Origin: Collibacillus ludicampi
GTDB lineage: Bacteria > Bacillota > Bacilli > Tumebacillales > BOQE01
Length of the DNA stretch: 64,000 bases
Direction of reading: 5' to 3'
Assembly (NCBI RefSeq): GCF_023705585.1
Contig: NZ_BOQE01000001.1
Location: 2,884,710 to 2,948,709 of the forward strand
Shown here: in pieces, positions 50,183-59,410 of the stretch
Numbering within the stretch: the stretch's first letter is position 1
How the letters are laid out: every line of letters starts with the position of its first letter
Program-made: the position numbers and the translations under genes
The notes under the pieces: model-generated
Database searches by the model: none
What the model was told of the DNA's origin: nothing
What the model saw: the letters and a program-made list of their open reading frames with translations, nothing else

Positions 50183-51073
50183 CTATTTTTTTGAGAATTC
50201 ACTCACTTTTTCTTTGATGTGGGAAATAAAAGCATCGAGAAAAGGTTGATTGCGTCTCGTACGTTCGTAAATCAGATAGAAAGAGCGTTCGATCGGCAAT
50301 TCGAGGAGTATCGCAATCTGATTGTTTTCTGCCGCTTGTCTGGCGGCCATTTCGGAAATAAAAGCGATTCCAAGACCGGCCTGCACCATAGAAAGGATCG
50401 CTTCCGTACTGTCGACCAAAGCAACACAAGTGAGGTCTTCCACGGAAAGCCCCATACGTGACAACCCTTCGATCGCTGTTTGCCAAGTTCCCGATCCGGG
50501 TTTACGAAAAATAAAAGGGCGGTCGGTGATTTCGGAAATACTCCGAATCGGCGGATGTCCGGGTGGTCCGATTATGGCAAGGCGGTCTTTTGCCAATTTG
50601 AGTGTATCCAACAAGTTCGATTTTGGCGGCAGGCCGATGATTCCCACATCGAGATATCTTTCCTTGACAAGATTTTCTACTTCTGTAGAATCATTTGTCG
50701 TCAACTGTACTTCAATCCCGGGATATTGTTCCCTAAACGAGCGCAAAAGAGAAGGAAGAATGTAGGAAGTAGGGATGGTGCTCGCTCCGATGCGCAAGAT
50801 TCCTGTCAAAATATTTTGATACGCATGGCAAACGCGAGTTAATTCCCCCCACATCTCAAGTAATTTTTTTCCTTTTTTGTAGACGAGTCTCCCCACTTCC
50901 GTCAACGTCGGCGGCATTGTATCACGGTGAAAAAGTTCTACGCCCAATTCTTCTTCTAATGTTTTGATTTGCTTGCTGATTGCGGGCTGACTCAACCCCA
51001 ACATTTCCGCTACGGTGGAAAAATTTTTGTGGTCAGCCGCCAAGAGAAATGTTTGTAAACGCTTTAAATTCAT
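50183..51073 (-). CDS. LysR family transcriptional regulator
   Basis: 296 residues. The N-terminal winged HTH is 'MNLKRLQTFLLAADHKNFST' and 'AEMLGLSQPAISKQIKTLEE'. The C-terminal effector-binding domain includes 'GASTIPTSYILPSLLRSFRE' and 'SMVQAGLGIAFISE', as in the CysL/CbbR branch. ATG 51073 follows GGGAAGTGA; the frame is open 13 codons more. It is divergent from the small gene at 51216. LysR proteins often control a divergent neighbour, but the dehydrogenase at 48952 is the more plausible metabolic target (inference). Confidence 0.9.
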   Translation of the reverse strand: MNLKRLQTFLLAADHKNFSTVAEMLGLSQPAISKQIKTLEEELGVELFHRDTMPPTLTEVGRLVYKKGKKLLEMWGELTRVCHAYQNILTGILRIGASTIPTSYILPSLLRSFREQYPGIEVQLTTNDSTEVENLVKERYLDVGIIGLPPKSNLLDTLKLAKDRLAIIGPPGHPPIRSISEITDRPFIFRKPGSGTWQTAIEGLSRMGLSVEDLTCVALVDSTEAILSMVQAGLGIAFISEMAARQAAENNQIAILLELPIERSFYLIYERTRRNQPFLDAFISHIKEKVSEFSKK

Positions 51074-51215
51074 GGTATCACTTCCCTGGACGCACGTATT
51101 GTCATAGGTCATTATACCTTCTATGATGAGTCACATGGAAACCCATTCTTCATATTGACGCTCCTTTTCTGTGTGATTGTTGATCAAAAAACTAGCGGAA
51201 GATAGAGGTGATCTT

Positions 51216-51419
51216 ATGTTTTCAAGAGAAGAGATCCAGCGATATATTACTCCTCATGCCCTGCGGACGCTCAATCGGGTGTCACAGTCGAAGGGAAACC
51301 GATTTACGGAGGATATGTTGAAACAGGCCGGCTTGTCGGATGAAGCTATACGGGCTATGATTCAAACACGGCGGATCGTTCCGATCGAGGGGGATTTTTA
51401 TAAACAGAATTGGGTGTAG
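51216..51419 (+). CDS. Hypothetical 67-residue protein upstream of pcrA
   Basis: AGAGGTGAT precedes the ATG at 51216. It is small and basic and has two predicted helix-turn segments ('REEIQRYITPHALRTLNRVS', 'TEDMLKQAGLSDEAIRAMIQ'), which look like a short winged-helix or UBA-like fold. It ends 21 bases before pcrA, so it is probably in the same operon. Family not recognised. Confidence 0.65.
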   Translation: MFSREEIQRYITPHALRTLNRVSQSKGNRFTEDMLKQAGLSDEAIRAMIQTRRIVPIEGDFYKQNWV

Positions 51420-51440
51420 CTAACCATATGGAGGATCGTT

Positions 51441-53567
51441 ATGACAATGGATGTAAGTGAAATCGTCAAAGGATTGAATCCTCAGCAAAAGGAAGCGGTC
51501 GAAACAACGGAAGGTCCCTTGCTTATCATTGCTGGGGCGGGCTCGGGAAAAACGAGCGTATTGACAAGGAGAATTGCTTACCTCATTGGCGTGCGTCAAG
51601 TACAGCCATGGAATATTTTAGCCATCACGTTCACCAACAAAGCGGCTAAGGAAATGAATGAACGGGTAGAAAAAATAGTGGGGATTCGCGCACGCGATTT
51701 ATGGATGAGTACATTTCATTCGATGTGTGTCAAGATTCTTCGTCGGGAAGCAGAACACATCGGTTATGAGAGTAATTTCACCATCCTTGACAGTGATGAA
51801 CAGCTTTCTTGTATCAAACAAGCGATGCTGGATATGAACTATGATATAAAGAAGTTTGACCCTCAAGTGATTCACTGGAAGATTTCTGTCGCGAAAAATG
51901 AGTTGATCGGACCGGATGAATTTCGCAAACGCAATGTAAAGAAAGTGATGGATGCGGTCGCGGCCGATGTGTACCGGTTGTACCAAAGGAAGTTGGTTGA
52001 GAATAACGCGTTTGATTTTGATGATTTGATCATGAAGACCGTTCACTTGTTTGCGGAGCACCCGAAGATCCTCGAGACGTACCAGGACAAGTTTCACTAT
52101 ATTCACGTGGATGAATACCAGGATACGAATCGGGCGCAGTACAAACTTGTGCGCATGTTGGCTGCCAAACGGCGCAATATTTGTGTCGTCGGGGATTCTG
52201 ATCAGGCGATCTATCGTTGGCGAGGCGCCGATATCTCGAATATATTAAATTTCGAAAAAGATTACCCGGAAGCGACCGTGATCAAACTCGAACAAAATTA
52301 CCGTTCCACGAGTACGATCCTGGAAGCGGCAAACCACGTGATCGCCCATAATACATCACGCAAAGAAAAAAGTCTTTGGTCGACGAAGGGGCCGGGGGAA
52401 AAGATCACGATCTACTCAGCGTTGGACCAGGAAGACGAAGCCCTTTATGTTGTGCAGAAAGTCAAAGAACATATTGAAAACGGCGGGGAATACCGAGATT
52501 GTACCGTACTGTATCGTGCGAATGCACAATCACGGACGATCGAAGAAGCGTTTTTGCAGGCATCCATTCCATATAAGATCATCGGAGGCATGACGTTTTA
52601 TGATCGCCGCGAGATTAAAGATATCATGGCGTATTTGAAAGTCTTGTCGAATCCGCAGGATGAGATTTCTTTACTCAGAATTATCAACACGCCAAAGCGA
52701 TCCATCGGCGATACCACCGTCAAGAAGTTGCTCGACTATGCGCACGATCACGACATGACATTATTGGAAGCGACAGGATACGCTGAAGAAGCCGGCTTGA
52801 CGGGTAAAACCGCACAAGCCGTACAGGCATTTCATGACATGATGAAAGACCTGTACACCGCACAAGAAGGGTATACGGTAACGGAATTCGTCAATGAGGT
52901 ACTAAACAAAACGGGATACCGGCAAATGTATGCTCATAGCGGAAGGGAGGAAGATCAAAATCGTTTGGAAAATATTAACGAATTTCTCTCTGTCACGCGC
53001 GCATATGACCGCAGACATCACAACACCGGGAATCTGGCCGGTTTTTTGGCAGAAACCTCACTGTTAAGTGATATCGACAAAGAACAAGGAAAGGCGCAGA
53101 ATGCGGTACATATGATGACGTTGCACGCTTCCAAGGGGCTAGAGTTTCCTATTGTTTTTATCATCGGTATGGAAGAAACGATTTTTCCCCATGTTCGCTC
53201 GATGGATGATATCGCGGGAATTGAAGAGGAGCGGAATCTCGCTTATGTCGGGATCACACGCGCACAGAACAAACTTCACCTGATTCATGCGGTTGAACGT
53301 ACCCTCTTCGGACAAAACCAGTTGAACCAGCCCTCCCGCTTTTTGGAAGAGATTCCGGAGCACCTCGTCGAACGTCATGTGGCAGACAATCATACGGAAC
53401 AAGACTGGCAGATTGGAGAAAAGATCTCTCATCCGCAATGGGGGCAAGGAATCATCATGGATAAAAAAGGAGAAGGCGAATCTCTGGAATTGGAAATCAT
53501 GTTTCATCCGAGCATCGGACTCAAACATGTCGCCGTTCGATTGACAAGATTGAAGAAAATAGGATAG
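51441..53567 (+). CDS. pcrA: ATP-dependent DNA helicase PcrA (UvrD/Rep family)
   Basis: A 708-residue superfamily 1A 3'-5' helicase, needed in Bacillota for plasmid rolling-circle replication, repair and removal of RecA and stalled polymerase. The motifs are complete: Q-motif 'LNPQQKEAVE', Walker A 'AGAGSGKT', Ia 'AITFTNKAAKEMNERV', II 'VDEYQDTN', III 'VVGDSDQAIYRWRGAD', IV 'LEQNYRST', V 'TLHASKGLEFPIVFI' and VI 'AYVGITRAQ'. The C-terminus has the Tudor-like RNA-polymerase contact 'ISHPQWGQGIIMDKKGEGES'. GGAGGATCGTT precedes the ATG. ligA, which usually follows pcrA, is not present here. Confidence 0.95.
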   Translation: MTMDVSEIVKGLNPQQKEAVETTEGPLLIIAGAGSGKTSVLTRRIAYLIGVRQVQPWNILAITFTNKAAKEMNERVEKIVGIRARDLWMSTFHSMCVKILRREAEHIGYESNFTILDSDEQLSCIKQAMLDMNYDIKKFDPQVIHWKISVAKNELIGPDEFRKRNVKKVMDAVAADVYRLYQRKLVENNAFDFDDLIMKTVHLFAEHPKILETYQDKFHYIHVDEYQDTNRAQYKLVRMLAAKRRNICVVGDSDQAIYRWRGADISNILNFEKDYPEATVIKLEQNYRSTSTILEAANHVIAHNTSRKEKSLWSTKGPGEKITIYSALDQEDEALYVVQKVKEHIENGGEYRDCTVLYRANAQSRTIEEAFLQASIPYKIIGGMTFYDRREIKDIMAYLKVLSNPQDEISLLRIINTPKRSIGDTTVKKLLDYAHDHDMTLLEATGYAEEAGLTGKTAQAVQAFHDMMKDLYTAQEGYTVTEFVNEVLNKTGYRQMYAHSGREEDQNRLENINEFLSVTRAYDRRHHNTGNLAGFLAETSLLSDIDKEQGKAQNAVHMMTLHASKGLEFPIVFIIGMEETIFPHVRSMDDIAGIEEERNLAYVGITRAQNKLHLIHAVERTLFGQNQLNQPSRFLEEIPEHLVERHVADNHTEQDWQIGEKISHPQWGQGIIMDKKGEGESLELEIMFHPSIGLKHVAVRLTRLKKIG

Positions 53568-53611
53568 ATTCTCATCCCCCCGTTCATATATATGGACGAG
53601 GGGGAGATATT

Positions 53612-54256
53612 ATGGAGCAAACATGGGTATTGTTGCAGATCCTTCTGATTAATGTAGTTCTTTCCGCCGATAATGCCTTGGTTATTTCATTGGCGACACG
53701 TAACTTGCGGCCTTCTCTACAGAAGCGGGCGACAATGTGGGGAGCTCTGGGGGCCGTCTTGATCCGTTTCGCATTGACGGGAACGGCCGTGTATTTTCTC
53801 CGAGTCCCTTACTTACAGGTGATCGGAGGTATCTTTCTCCTCATATTGGCTTATAAACTGTTGCGCGAAAATAAAGAAGAACAGCACGTGATTGAGGCAA
53901 GGGGAGTTCGGCAAGCGATCCGAGCGATCATTCTGGCCGATTTGATCATGAGTTTTGACAACGTGATCGCCATCGCCGGTATCGCCCGGGGAGACCTTCT
54001 GCTCTTATTGACAGGCATTTCGATCAGCGTGCCGATTATCGTTTACGGTAGCAAACTTGTATCTTATTTATTAAACAAATATCCTGTTTTACTCTATGCG
54101 GGAGTCGCCGTTTTGGGGTGGACAGGAGGTCTGATGATTTTGGAAGATCAAGCGATGATCCGATGGACAGAGCAAATGCAAGTATTAAAATCGGCCATGC
54201 CTTGGATTTCCGTGATCGCTACATCGTTGGCCGTCTTTCGCGGGAGGTTTATATAG
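53612..54256 (+). CDS. TerC family membrane protein (YjbE-like)
   Basis: A 214-residue, seven-helix membrane protein of the TerC/Alx family, YjbE type. Conserved acidic metal-binding motifs are 'LSADNALVISL' in helix 1 and 'MSFDNVIAIAGIA' in the fourth segment. In Bacillus, YjbE-type proteins take part in manganese efflux and metallation of exported enzymes. GGGGGAGATATT precedes the ATG. It is 44 bases from pcrA, possibly cotranscribed. In many Bacillota an yybP-ykoY manganese riboswitch precedes TerC genes; none is visible here. Confidence 0.9.
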   Translation: MEQTWVLLQILLINVVLSADNALVISLATRNLRPSLQKRATMWGALGAVLIRFALTGTAVYFLRVPYLQVIGGIFLLILAYKLLRENKEEQHVIEARGVRQAIRAIILADLIMSFDNVIAIAGIARGDLLLLLTGISISVPIIVYGSKLVSYLLNKYPVLLYAGVAVLGWTGGLMILEDQAMIRWTEQMQVLKSAMPWISVIATSLAVFRGRFI

Positions 54257-54286
54257 ATTCTCGTTGAATCTTTTTCTAAAAAACTC

Positions 54287-54315
54287 TTGCCAAAGCGATC
54301 ATATTTGCGTATATT
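54287..54315 (+). promoter_or_regulatory. Promoter of rpsF-rpsR
   Basis: TTGCCA and TATATT at exactly 17-bp spacing. A leader with a CTCCATTT/AAATGGGG hairpin follows, near where bacterial S6:S18 leader motifs sit; I cannot confirm the binding motif. Confidence 0.6.
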
Positions 54316-54375
54316 AATAATCATGTTCCTTACTCCATTTTTAAATGGGGTCAAAGTCCAAAAGGAGGATTTAGG

Positions 54376-54675
54376 ATGCGTCAATACGAAACGATGTACA
54401 TTCTTCAGCCAGAGCTGGATGAAGAAGAACGCAAAGCTCTCATGGAAAGATTCCAGTCGGTAATTACAGAACAGGGCGGTACAGTAGACAAGCAGACTGA
54501 AATGGGTAAACGACGTCTCGCTTATGAAATCGCCGGAAATCGAGAAGGGTTCTATGTAGTTGTGAACTACTCGGCACCTGCCACGGCTCCGCAAGAGTTG
54601 GAACGCGTGCTCCGCATTTCCGATCATGTTCTGCGTTACTTGACTGTTTTGAATCCTGTACATGGAGGTAAATAA
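54376..54675 (+). CDS. rpsF: 30S ribosomal protein S6
   Basis: 99 residues. S6 hallmarks are '[20 protein letters not shown]', '[11 protein letters not shown]' and '[11 protein letters not shown]'. It binds 16S rRNA in the platform together with S18. AAAGGAGGA precedes the ATG. It is followed directly by rpsR without the usual ssb gene between them. Confidence 0.97.
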   Translation: MRQYETMYILQPELDEEERKALMERFQSVITEQGGTVDKQTEMGKRRLAYEIAGNREGFYVVVNYSAPATAPQELERVLRISDHVLRYLTVLNPVHGGK

Positions 54676-54676
54676 G

Positions 54677-54907
54677 ATGACATTCAAAAAGCGTGGTAAA
54701 AGAAAAAAAGTCTGCATGCTTTGCATTGAAAAAGTAGAACATGTAGATTACAAAGATGTCAATCGTTTGAAGCGGTATATCACTGAACGTGGAAAAATCC
54801 TGCCGCGCCGTATCTCCGGTAACTGTGCCGGTCATCAACGCCAGGTAACTACGGCGATCAAGAATGCTCGAATGGTTGCATTGCTGCCCTACACGGTTGA
54901 AGGGTAA
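54677..54907 (+). CDS. rpsR: 30S ribosomal protein S18
   Basis: 76 residues. Recognisable by '[20 protein letters not shown]' and '[20 protein letters not shown]'. The N-terminus keeps a 'CMLC' pair of a zinc-binding S18 form. ATG 54677 is one base after the rpsF stop, with GGAGGT inside the end of rpsF, so translation is tightly coupled. Confidence 0.97.
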   Translation: MTFKKRGKRKKVCMLCIEKVEHVDYKDVNRLKRYITERGKILPRRISGNCAGHQRQVTTAIKNARMVALLPYTVEG

Positions 54908-54912
54908 GCAAG

Positions 54913-54972
54913 AAAAGAGACGCCTTTCGAGAGCTTTGCATGATCAGAGCTCGCGAACAGGCGTCTCTTTTT
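54913..54972 (+). terminator. Terminator after rpsR
   Basis: AAAAGAGACGCCT and AGGCGTCTCTTTT with a long loop holding a second GAGCT/AGCTC-type pairing, followed by T. Confidence 0.85.
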
Positions 54973-54999
54973 GTAGTGCCGACCACCGCATGAGTGTTG

Positions 55000-55770
55000 T
55001 CATCTGGAGCCAGCTGTTTGCTTGTTGATCCAACGCATGACGATAGCCTGTAATTGTTTTGTGAAAGAAGGAGACTCAAACGAATGGTCTGCACCGGAAA
55101 TGTTGACGATCTCCTTATCAGATGAACCGATGCGGTCGTAGAGCGCTTGCGATTGCTCCGGAGGAACAACGGTATCCGCATCGCTGTAAATGACAAGGCA
55201 GGGGCAGACAATTTCCCTCACGCGTTCATACGGAATGGCAATCGCGTCTTCGTAAAAGGAGAAACGGAGCGGATAATAACGGTCATGTGCCTCTTTATAT
55301 ATGGGAACCGTCCCTTGTTCCCTCCATTTTGCAACTGCAGTATCCACATCTTCCTCTGCGAAGCTAATAATCACTTCCGCAATGTTGTACGCGGGTGCTG
55401 CAAGGATGATCCCATCGATGGGCGTTTCAATGGCGAACTGAGTGACAACTGTACATCCCATGCTATGACCGAGGAGATAGATATGATCGTATGTGTCACG
55501 ATAATGTGTGTATACATCCCGCAAATCTTCGATTTCGAGGGAGATAGTATGATTTTCAAATTCTCCCTCCGATTCATTCAAATTGTTTGTGAAGTCGACC
55601 GATACATTATCCATCCGGTTTTGGGTCAATACGTCACGAAGGGAGGCGATCACATGACTGTCACTGCTTCCCGTAAATCCGTGGCATAATATAAAAAGTG
55701 AATCCTTACCAAATGTGTTCTCGATGAGATGAATGCGTTGACCGCGCGAATTTATGAGGAATTTTTTCAA
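55000..55770 (-). CDS. Alpha/beta hydrolase (serine esterase/lysophospholipase-like)
   Basis: About 256 residues. Hydrolase landmarks are the oxyanion 'LCHGFTGSSDSH', nucleophile elbow 'LGHSMGCTV', acid 'YSDADTVVPPEQ' and catalytic His in 'SGADHSFE'. There is no signal peptide, so it is cytosolic. TTG 55770 is preferred because AAGGAGCT lies nine bases before it; upstream ATGs in frame lack such a site. In Bacillus subtilis a lysophospholipase-like hydrolase (YtpA) neighbours the YtpB terpene synthase. Here a hydrolase of the same size is divergent from the YtpB homologue, so the link may be conserved (inference). Confidence 0.85.
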   Translation of the reverse strand: MKKFLINSRGQRIHLIENTFGKDSLFILCHGFTGSSDSHVIASLRDVLTQNRMDNVSVDFTNNLNESEGEFENHTISLEIEDLRDVYTHYRDTYDHIYLLGHSMGCTVVTQFAIETPIDGIILAAPAYNIAEVIISFAEEDVDTAVAKWREQGTVPIYKEAHDRYYPLRFSFYEDAIAIPYERVREIVCPCLVIYSDADTVVPPEQSQALYDRIGSSDKEIVNISGADHSFESPSFTKQLQAIVMRWINKQTAGSR

Positions 55771-55896
55771 TTGGCAACAGCTCCTTATCGAGTCTTCTGT
55801 CATTAGCATAACGTACCGGGGATTCCTAAACAAATAAAATCTGGTGTTATGTTACACTATACGATGAATGCTGAGACAAGGAGATGAAGGTTCAAC

Positions 55897-56973
55897 GTGA
55901 TCCAAGCGCCGCAAACCCCTTTTTCTTTTATGTATCGTTGTTTTCGCAATGTTTTTCCGCTGACGAAACGGGAGCTTCATAAATGGAGAGATCACGCCTT
56001 GAAAATACCTGACCCTGAACTTCGAAAACAGGCGCTTGCAAGCCTCTCTTCCAAACGTTTTCACGCAGATGGCGGATGTGTATATGCTGCGGCCGTTTTA
56101 CCAAGAGCGAAGGAATTGGTCACTTTGATCGTTGCACTGCAAACGATTAGCGATTATTTGGACAATCTCTGTGATCGCAGTACTTCATTGGATCCAGACG
56201 ATTTTCGCCTTCTTCATCAGTCTATGATTGATGCGGTGTCTCCTGGGAACCTTTTACAAGATTACTATCGTTTCCGGGAGGAACGGGAAGACGGGGGCTA
56301 TCTGCATGCTTTGGTTACCGTTTGCCAAGAAATGACGGCGGCATTACCGAGTTACCGTTTGATCCAACCCTATGTTTTACACTGGGTAAGACTCTATGGG
56401 GACCTGCAGACATATAAGCATGTAAAGCTCGAAGACAGAGAACCATTATTGCTCGCTTGGTGGAACGAATATCGCGCACAATACCCAGAACTCGCTTGGT
56501 GGGAATTTGCTGCGGCTACAGGATCAACACTTGGTATGTTTGTGCTCTTTCTCGCAGCACTTGAGGACAATCTGACAGTGTCGGAAACCGCCCAGTTGGC
56601 GGAAGCATACTTTCCTTGGGTGTGCGGATTACATATCTTACTGGATTATTTTATTGATCAAGAGGAAGATCGACAAGGGGGGGATTTGAATTTTGTGGCG
56701 TATTACCCTTCAGTGGACGAAGCATACAGACGGATCGATTACTTTGTGAATCGTGCGGTCGAAGCCGTACGACCATTGCCTCATCGTGCGTTTCATGAAA
56801 TGGTCATCCACGGCCTGCTCGGTTTGTATCTTTCCGATCCTAAGGTTGGTCATCCGTCACATGCGGCATTTGTTCATGAGATAATAGGAAGGCACGGGGC
56901 AGAGACGAGGTTTTTCCACAGAGCGAGTCAATTGTATCGCCTTTTAAAAAAGACGGAAGGAAACAAGAGTTGA
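55897..56973 (+). CDS. ytpB: YtpB-type large terpene cyclase (DUF2600, tetraprenyl-beta-curcumene synthase)
   Basis: A 358-residue member of the DUF2600/YtpB family, the class IB terpene synthases that cyclise heptaprenyl or geranylfarnesyl diphosphate to sesquarterpene precursors. Asp-rich metal sites are seen as 'ISDYLDNLCDR' (about 89-99) and 'LLDYFIDQEEDRQGGDLNF'. The product in Bacillus, tetraprenyl-beta-curcumene, is turned into baumycin-like or sporulene lipids of the spore membrane. The start is GTG 55897, with AGGAGATGAAGG upstream. No squalene-hopene cyclase is in the window. Confidence 0.9.
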   Translation: MIQAPQTPFSFMYRCFRNVFPLTKRELHKWRDHALKIPDPELRKQALASLSSKRFHADGGCVYAAAVLPRAKELVTLIVALQTISDYLDNLCDRSTSLDPDDFRLLHQSMIDAVSPGNLLQDYYRFREEREDGGYLHALVTVCQEMTAALPSYRLIQPYVLHWVRLYGDLQTYKHVKLEDREPLLLAWWNEYRAQYPELAWWEFAAATGSTLGMFVLFLAALEDNLTVSETAQLAEAYFPWVCGLHILLDYFIDQEEDRQGGDLNFVAYYPSVDEAYRRIDYFVNRAVEAVRPLPHRAFHEMVIHGLLGLYLSDPKVGHPSHAAFVHEIIGRHGAETRFFHRASQLYRLLKKTEGNKS

Positions 56974-57064
56974 AGCGAAAAACAGTCTTGTGAACGGGGG
57001 AAGGAAGGATGTCCCCCGTTCAATGTTCAACCTATCTTTTCAAGTGACCGTATGGAACATATTC

Positions 57065-58093
57065 TTAAATCGAATAAGCTCGATCATACGGTTTGGGTGT
57101 TTGCGGACCTTTTTTCAACAGAATGCTCGCTTCGTTTGCCCAATAAGGGTTGCGAAGCATCCCACGGGCGACTGCAACCAGATCGGTCTGACCGTTTTGC
57201 AGAATCGACTCGGCGAGCAGCGGATCTTCCAACCGTCCCACGGCGATCACAGGTACGTTGAGTTCTTTTTTGATTCGTTCGGCAAATGGCACTTGGTAAC
57301 CGGGATGAGAACCAGGTCTTCCTCCAGAGCCGATGGGACCTTCTCCGCCGGATGAGACGTGGAAGATATCGACTCCAGCCTCTTTGTATTTTGCACATAG
57401 GTTGAGGATATGGTCGATTCCATATCCGCCTTCCACATATTCGATGGCGGAGACGCGCATGATCAATGGCATGTCTTCCGGCATGACCCTTTTCGCTGCT
57501 TGAATGATTTCTACGCCAAAACGGGAAAGATCTTTTCCGTATTCGTCATCCCGCTTATTGGTTAACGGGGAATGAAACTGATGAATGAGATACCCGTGTG
57601 CACCATGGATTTCGATCGTGTCCACACCTGCCTCTATCGCACGGCGAAATGCACCTTCGAACTTGTAAACCATTTCTTTGACCTCTTGCGTGGTCAATGC
57701 GCGGGGTGTCTTATATTTCTCGGAAAAGGGGATCGCCGATGCGGATACGGGGACATCAGCATCTTCCGCTTTGCGTCCGGCGTGACCGATTTGAATCCCC
57801 ACTTTCGCTCCATACGACTGACAAGCTGTGATGATTCTTTTAAATGCAGGGATATGATCATCTGACCAAATGCCGAGGTCATAATCGGTGATACGTCCAT
57901 CCGGTTCAACGTCAGTCATTTCGATAATGATCAGTCCGGCTCCCCCGATCGCGCGGCTGGTATAGTGGACAAAATGCCAGTCGTTTGGTTTCCCGTCTTT
58001 GGCGGTTACCGAGTATTGGCACATCGGCGGCATAACGACACGATTTTTTAGTTTCAACGACTTGAGTGTAAATGGATCAAAGAGTCCAGGCAT
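57065..58093 (-). CDS. namA: NADPH dehydrogenase (old yellow enzyme, YqjM/NamA)
   Basis: A 342-residue FMN enzyme of the YqjM group reducing electrophilic alkenes and nitro compounds. The family-specific redox Cys (C25, in 'MPPMCQYS'), the substrate-binding H163 and H166 ('EIHGAHGYLIHQF'), the FMN loop 'AVGRLEDP' and the C-terminal arginine-finger region 'DRAYSI' are present. AGGGAGGTGG precedes the ATG. It is a single-gene transcript, divergent from comEA. Confidence 0.95.
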   Translation of the reverse strand: MPGLFDPFTLKSLKLKNRVVMPPMCQYSVTAKDGKPNDWHFVHYTSRAIGGAGLIIIEMTDVEPDGRITDYDLGIWSDDHIPAFKRIITACQSYGAKVGIQIGHAGRKAEDADVPVSASAIPFSEKYKTPRALTTQEVKEMVYKFEGAFRRAIEAGVDTIEIHGAHGYLIHQFHSPLTNKRDDEYGKDLSRFGVEIIQAAKRVMPEDMPLIMRVSAIEYVEGGYGIDHILNLCAKYKEAGVDIFHVSSGGEGPIGSGGRPGSHPGYQVPFAERIKKELNVPVIAVGRLEDPLLAESILQNGQTDLVAVARGMLRNPYWANEASILLKKGPQTPKPYDRAYSI

Positions 58094-58298
58094 GAAAAAA
58101 CCACCTCCCTAAAACTTATGGACAGTGATATTATGCCATATCGGTTTTCGTTCGCATGTAATACATCTCACATTCGGAAAAAGAAGGATATGTTTTTTAA
58201 ATGTCGAAGTTAATAATTATGAAAAGTATAAATCAATCCGAGTACCGACCCGAATAAAAATTGTGCCGGGTTGGGAAAATGGGGAGGGATATAGGATT

Positions 58299-58916
58299 GT
58301 GTTACGTTTTACAAGGCGAGAACAGATCCTTTTGATCGCATTGTTAGTCGCGGTTCTCTTTTCAATCGGAATTTATGTTACACTGAAACCTTCACGTGAA
58401 GCGGCTGAACTTCCTTTTCAAAAGACAGAACCTTCAGAACAGACGAAACAAGTAGAAGGAAAAAGAGGGAACACACAGACACAATCTGTTAAAGTAGACG
58501 TGAAAGGAAGCGTTCACCATCCTGGGGTCGTTTCTTTGCCCGCCGATTCCCGCGTGGCCGACGCGATCGCGGCTGCCGGAGGAGCTTTGGAAAACGCAGA
58601 TTTGAGCAAGGTGAATCTCGCCGCGAAATTGGTGGACGGCGGTCAAGTGACGATTCCCTCTGTTCAACAAAATGACGCTCATGCGGCGGTCACTCAACAA
58701 ACGGGTGGTATGACCGCAGACGGTAAAGTGGATTTGAACCATGCAACGGAAGCGGATTTCGACAAATTGCCCGGGTTGGGAAGCAGCCGTATCAAGGCGA
58801 TCATCGAGTACAGAAATACACACGGGCCCTTTCAATCGGTGGACGATCTGAAAAAAGTAAAAGGTTTTGGGGATAAACTGATTGAAAGTTTACGCGATAA
58901 AGTCGTTGTGCAGTAA
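58299..58916 (+). CDS. comEA: Competence protein ComEA (DNA receptor)
   Basis: About 205 residues. One N-terminal membrane helix 'ILLIALLVAVLFSIGIYVTL' is followed by an outer linker, an SLBB domain (about 64-115, 'VDVKGSVHHPGVVSLPADSR') and a C-terminal pair of helix-hairpin-helix motifs ('VDLNHATEADFDKLPGLGSS', 'VDDLKKVKGFGDKLIESL'). It binds double-stranded DNA outside the membrane and passes it to ComEC. GTG 58299 follows GGGGAGGGAT; a longer frame upstream lacks a start signal. comEB is missing between comEA and comEC. Confidence 0.93.
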   Translation: MLRFTRREQILLIALLVAVLFSIGIYVTLKPSREAAELPFQKTEPSEQTKQVEGKRGNTQTQSVKVDVKGSVHHPGVVSLPADSRVADAIAAAGGALENADLSKVNLAAKLVDGGQVTIPSVQQNDAHAAVTQQTGGMTADGKVDLNHATEADFDKLPGLGSSRIKAIIEYRNTHGPFQSVDDLKKVKGFGDKLIESLRDKVVVQ

Positions 58917-59013
58917 AATTTTTGGGGTAATTATTTCTTGTCATGAGCTCGGCCTCTTCTGTCCATAGTAGTGAAGGGGACAGCCCCAAAACATCTATGG
59001 AGGAGGAGATCGA

Positions 59014-59265
59014 ATGACAGTAGGAACGAAACTGCACCAAACTCTCGCATCTTGCGAATCTGCAGCGGCAAGCTTTAAATCGTTCGCATTAGATACCGAA
59101 AACCAACAAGCGAAACAAATGTTCTCTCAGTTGGCGCAAACGATGGAACAACAAATCGTAACTCCTCTTCGTAACCGCATCAACCAAATGGAACAACAAG
59201 AGCCGCAATACAAAATGAATCAACAAGCACAAGGGACGCAACAACAGTTTCAACAAAAGAAATAA
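59014..59265 (+). CDS. DUF1657 family protein
   Basis: An 83-residue DUF1657 protein: 'MTVGTKLHQTLASCESAAAS', 'SFALDTENQQAKQMFSQLAQ' and a Gln-rich tail. The family is restricted to spore formers, is often next to spoVA genes and is thought to be spore-associated. GAGGAGGAGATCGA precedes the ATG. It is inserted between comEA and comEC, where comEB normally lies. A GGAG-CCCC/GGGG-CTCC hairpin follows, suggesting a separate transcript. Confidence 0.88.
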   Translation: MTVGTKLHQTLASCESAAASFKSFALDTENQQAKQMFSQLAQTMEQQIVTPLRNRINQMEQQEPQYKMNQQAQGTQQQFQQKK

Positions 59266-59410
59266 TCGCTCCCTGGAGGCCCCGAAGCTAAGGGGTCTCC
59301 CTTATCATCCGCGTTTAAACAGCCTTCACGATCAAACGATGTCGATCCACGACTGGATGGAAAGATCACATCACAGTCTCTTTAGTGAAAATGTTTTTGT
59401 GAAAGGATAG

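Noticed and set aside
54148-54838. Long minus-strand frames over yjbE, rpsF and rpsR
   Set aside because: They are opposite strongly conserved genes with clear start signals; the shadows have none.
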